DNA of 64,000 nucleotides from positions 7,065,501 to 7,129,500 of the forward strand of contig CP114491.1 of assembly GCA_027186245.1 (NCBI GenBank), given 5' to 3'. Position 1 is the first letter of the stretch; the number at the start of each line of letters is the position of its first letter. The translations under genes were made by a program, and so were the position numbers. The stretch is from Coriaria nepalensis. Lineage: Eukaryota; Streptophyta; Magnoliopsida; Cucurbitales; Coriariaceae. The notes below the pieces were generated by a model that saw nothing but the letters and a program-made list of their open reading frames with translations, had not been told where the DNA came from and did no database searches. Positions 61,301-64,000 of this stretch are shown in pieces.

Positions 61301-63976
61301 TTAGAGACTGACTTTACTAAAGTAACCCCCAAAGAAAAGAATAAAGATATATATATTATTTTACTTCAATGGAATTTAACATGATATCTCTCTCTCTCTC
61401 TCTCCCTCCCCCTCCCTCTGTCTAGGCCATTATGTCTACTTAACAAACTAAACAATGGATTAAGAGCAAATGTACCTGGAGGAGTCCGCCATTGGATCTG
61501 GATCCTATTGCATTTCTCCTGCAGGGACTCCTTTGGTTTGACTTGTATCGTTGGCTCAGGAAGAACTTCTACAGTGCTAGTATTATTTGACGGAAGTATC
61601 AATGACTGTTTGGGTTCCACCATGGTAGGCTGAACGGGAACTTTCGACACAGTAGGTAAGGTCTTCTTAGGAAGCTGAATTTTTGTTTTCATACTTCCAA
61701 TAGATGAACCACTTTTCCCATACTTGCTCTGCATATATTGTGCTCGCATTTTTGCTTTCTGAATATCATCCGTAGACATTGGACGACTTTGACTTACAGT
61801 TGCAGCTCTAGTGGCCTGAGGGCTTCTGTCAGCACCTTTCTGGCCAGGCTGTTCTACCAACTGAACCTTTCTACGTTCTCTCATTTCTGTAACCAGCTAA
61901 GGATACCAATACTTGCTGAACTAGAAGTTGATAAACTGCCTAGCTATTCCTTCAGACTTTGAACATTAAGTTTCCATGTGATGAGGCTGGGGGCAAAACT
62001 ATGGACTTCATTTAAAATTTGTAGAAGACATTTCCAAATTACCATATTTTTATCTCTTGACACGCTTCTGACCATTATTTTCATATTTTCCATTGAGTGG
62101 CAACATGCAGGGTCACATAATTTGTTCAAAAAAGGTATATAGAAATTAAAAGTACAAATAAAAAATATAAAATTACAATCTTAAGGATACGAGACAAAGA
62201 TACACCAAAGATGTTCTTCCTGTTTAAGTCATCAGAAGTTGATGGCAACAGTTTCAGCATCTGCGAAGATTCCAATTTCCTGAAACAAGAAACTAACCTT
62301 CAACACATTTACTACTACCAGAATAACTGCAAGTATTTCAGGAGGTTTATGCCTACCTGGAATTCCCTAAATTTTCATTAGAGAGGGAAAGAATGCCTTC
62401 CTGTACAGGAAGGGAACATATATTAAAAAACAAACCCAATATAAGCCAACTTCTTGACAAATTATCATCTTATCTCAAACACGCTTACCAGGTTATCCAT
62501 ATTTAACTGCCATGATTCATCATGCATGATTTCACCAATACTGCACATCCAGTGTTTCAATAACTAAGAAACAGATCCAGCAAGTTTTGCAGGTACATGA
62601 AGTAGAAAGATATATTACCTCTGCTTCAGTATTGTATCAGTGTCATTAAGGGGTTTCATGCCATTAGGTTTTGTCAAGGCTTGGGTTCTTGCTAATAATT
62701 TGCTCCATCTTGACAACAAGATTCTGGCCCTGTTTGATACATCTGATCTTCAAATCAGATTAAATGAGAATCAAAATTTTCTCATAGAGTGGATAAGAGC
62801 TGAAGTTTTTTTTTTTTTTTTTTTTTTGGGGAGGGGGGGGGGGGGGGCGCTTTACCTATGAAAAGGTTGAAAATCACAATAAAACCATACCTTGTATCCG
62901 GTAAAATCGTAATTTGTTGACACTTTGCAATATGACTGACATGTGCATGGGAAGAGCTTTATGTATAGGCAAATGACAAAGAACCTACACAAATAAACTA
63001 AAACAATTGTAACAGACCGTTCCAAAGCAAGGCAATTACCTGGTAAATTAAGAAGCTTCAACTGTGTATATACCTTGAGGATTAGTTGAAGAAAGCTGGT
63101 TTGCTCTTCCAAAGCAGCTTGACTTAGCCACGTCGCTAAAATCATAACACCACCTTTCATCAAAAACCTAAATGCATACATACAAGAGAATAACGGATCA
63201 AGTAAAAGAGATAAAAATACAGAAAGAACTTTTCAAGTTGATTAAGTAATTGATAATTACCAACATAAAACTGAAATATTTTGTATTCTCAAGATCCACT
63301 CCATCAATTTCACTTGGCCAGAAAAAGTTTCTTCCTTGCACATCAAAGTGAATATTTCCTGAACAAATTGTTTATCTAATTCATCTATGCCAGCTGGCAT
63401 ATCATCTTGTGTTGAGCAAGATGGTCCATCTTCAACATTTGGCGGACCAATAGAGTTCAAGGGAACAGGGTCAATAGATATTATAGGATCAGAGCTAGGA
63501 GCAACCCCATCACATGATTCTTTACATGTATTGGACCTGACAAACTTCTCCCTTGCCACTCGGACTTGTCTTCTAACTCTTGAACGTTGACTAACAAAGA
63601 AATCACGAACCTATAGATCATAGTAAAATTTGCATAAGCAATAACTAAATAAGGAAACAAGTGTGTTCAACTAATATGGACCAAGTTCATATACCAAGAC
63701 ATAAAGAAAAAATACAAATCATATTTCAATGAGCTCTCTGAAACTGTTGATACCAAGATGAAGTATGGGAGGACGGAAGCCAGTCGTAAATAGAATCCAT
63801 TTTATTTTCAAGAAAAAATTAATAAAATGCTAGGAGAAGAAAAACCTGTGTCACTGTAAGGCCAAATAGGGTGCTGATCTCTCGAGATTCCTTCTTGCTA
63901 ATTGCATCTTTAATTGAAAAAACGGATTGCATATACATTACAGCCTTAGGGTTGAGTAAATCTCTAGGTCTTTTTC
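58330..63976 (-). CDS. LD: LUMINIDEPENDENS homeodomain protein (5' partial)
   Basis: Eleven exons are readable on the minus strand: 63976-63846, 63610-63261, 63167-63074, 62984-62891, 62742-62619, 62540-62489, 62401-62358, 62279-62206, 61886-61476, 60151-59598 and 58965-58330; the first exons lie beyond the right edge. LD is a nuclear regulator of the autonomous flowering pathway, acting to repress FLC. The divergent homeodomain spans the first two exons here (DLLNPKAV, ISKKESREISTLFGLTVTQV, RDFFVSQRSRVRRQVR). Next come FSGQVKLMEWILRIQ and GGVMILATWLSQAALEEQTS, the TFIIS-N-like helical part, then the RSRPMSTDDIQKAKMRAQYM motif, EPWDLEMDYDDTLTPEIP, PDLELLAVLLKNPELVFALT and VSLPSPTPSSNPGT. The C-terminus is Gln/Ser/Pro-rich and ends in an Arg/Gly tail (RRWGRGR). 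The stop is at 58330-58332. All blocks match Arabidopsis LD in order. The short exons (44, 52, 74 nt) were placed by frame and family order. Confidence 0.93.
62809..62848. repeat. Poly-T / poly-G junction in an LD intron
   Basis: About 20 T are followed directly by a G-only tract interrupted by one A, ending GGGCGC. It lies between LD exons 62984-62891 and 62742-62619. Such a run is prone to length error in sequencing. Confidence 0.85.
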
Positions 63977-64000
63977 CTGCAACAAGGACAAGGTCAACTA

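Overview
This window is nuclear genomic DNA of a flowering plant, most likely a eudicot. The protein-coding genes have GT-AG introns and encode plant-specific families: GH3, HIPP, PLS-class PPR, HAK/KUP/KT, IDD zinc finger and LUMINIDEPENDENS. Two nuclear-type tRNA-Asp genes are present, and the spacers are AT-rich and full of decayed plant retrotransposons. The species cannot be fixed from the sequence alone.

Layout. 1-850 (-): 5' part of a plastid-type TPR protein gene, cut by the left edge. 850-17040: a gene-poor block with a palindromic MITE-like element, a Ty1-copia relic with a recognisable 5' LTR (2087-4300), a second and longer copia relic (7356-11330), a reverse-oriented copia fragment (11400-11960), a copia 3' end split by a hAT element (hAT 12574-14760) and a further minus-strand copia 5' end (16050-17035). 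19369-21486 (+): complete GH3 acyl-amido synthetase gene. 22930-24340 (-): LINE reverse-transcriptase relic. 25070-25324 (-): short conserved-looking single-exon gene. 26060-26840 (-): gypsy gag relic. 27833-28922 (-): HIPP metallochaperone-like gene.

31599-45316 is the gene-dense core: tRNA-Asp (-), dephospho-CoA kinase (+), PPR-E protein (+), ATG18a (-), a second tRNA-Asp (-) and a HAK5-like potassium transporter (+). 45317-53290 is an 8-kb AT-rich spacer with SSRs, a large degenerate inverted repeat and an LTR-like repeat block. 53291-57192 (+) is an INDETERMINATE-DOMAIN C2H2 transcription factor whose first intron appears to be GC-AG and whose second intron carries two consecutive inverted repeats. 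58330-64000 (-) is LUMINIDEPENDENS, with its 5' exons beyond the right edge.

The genes do not form a pathway. They are independent eukaryotic transcription units covering hormone conjugation, CoA synthesis, autophagy, organelle RNA processing, K+ uptake and transcriptional control. I saw no convincing new biological system. The most unusual structures are the paired intronic hairpins in the IDD gene, the hAT-in-copia nest with a readable but decayed target-site duplication, and an in-frame 48-bp triplication upstream of the TPR gene. Exon boundaries were set by eye from reading frame, splice signals and family alignment from memory; no database search was run.
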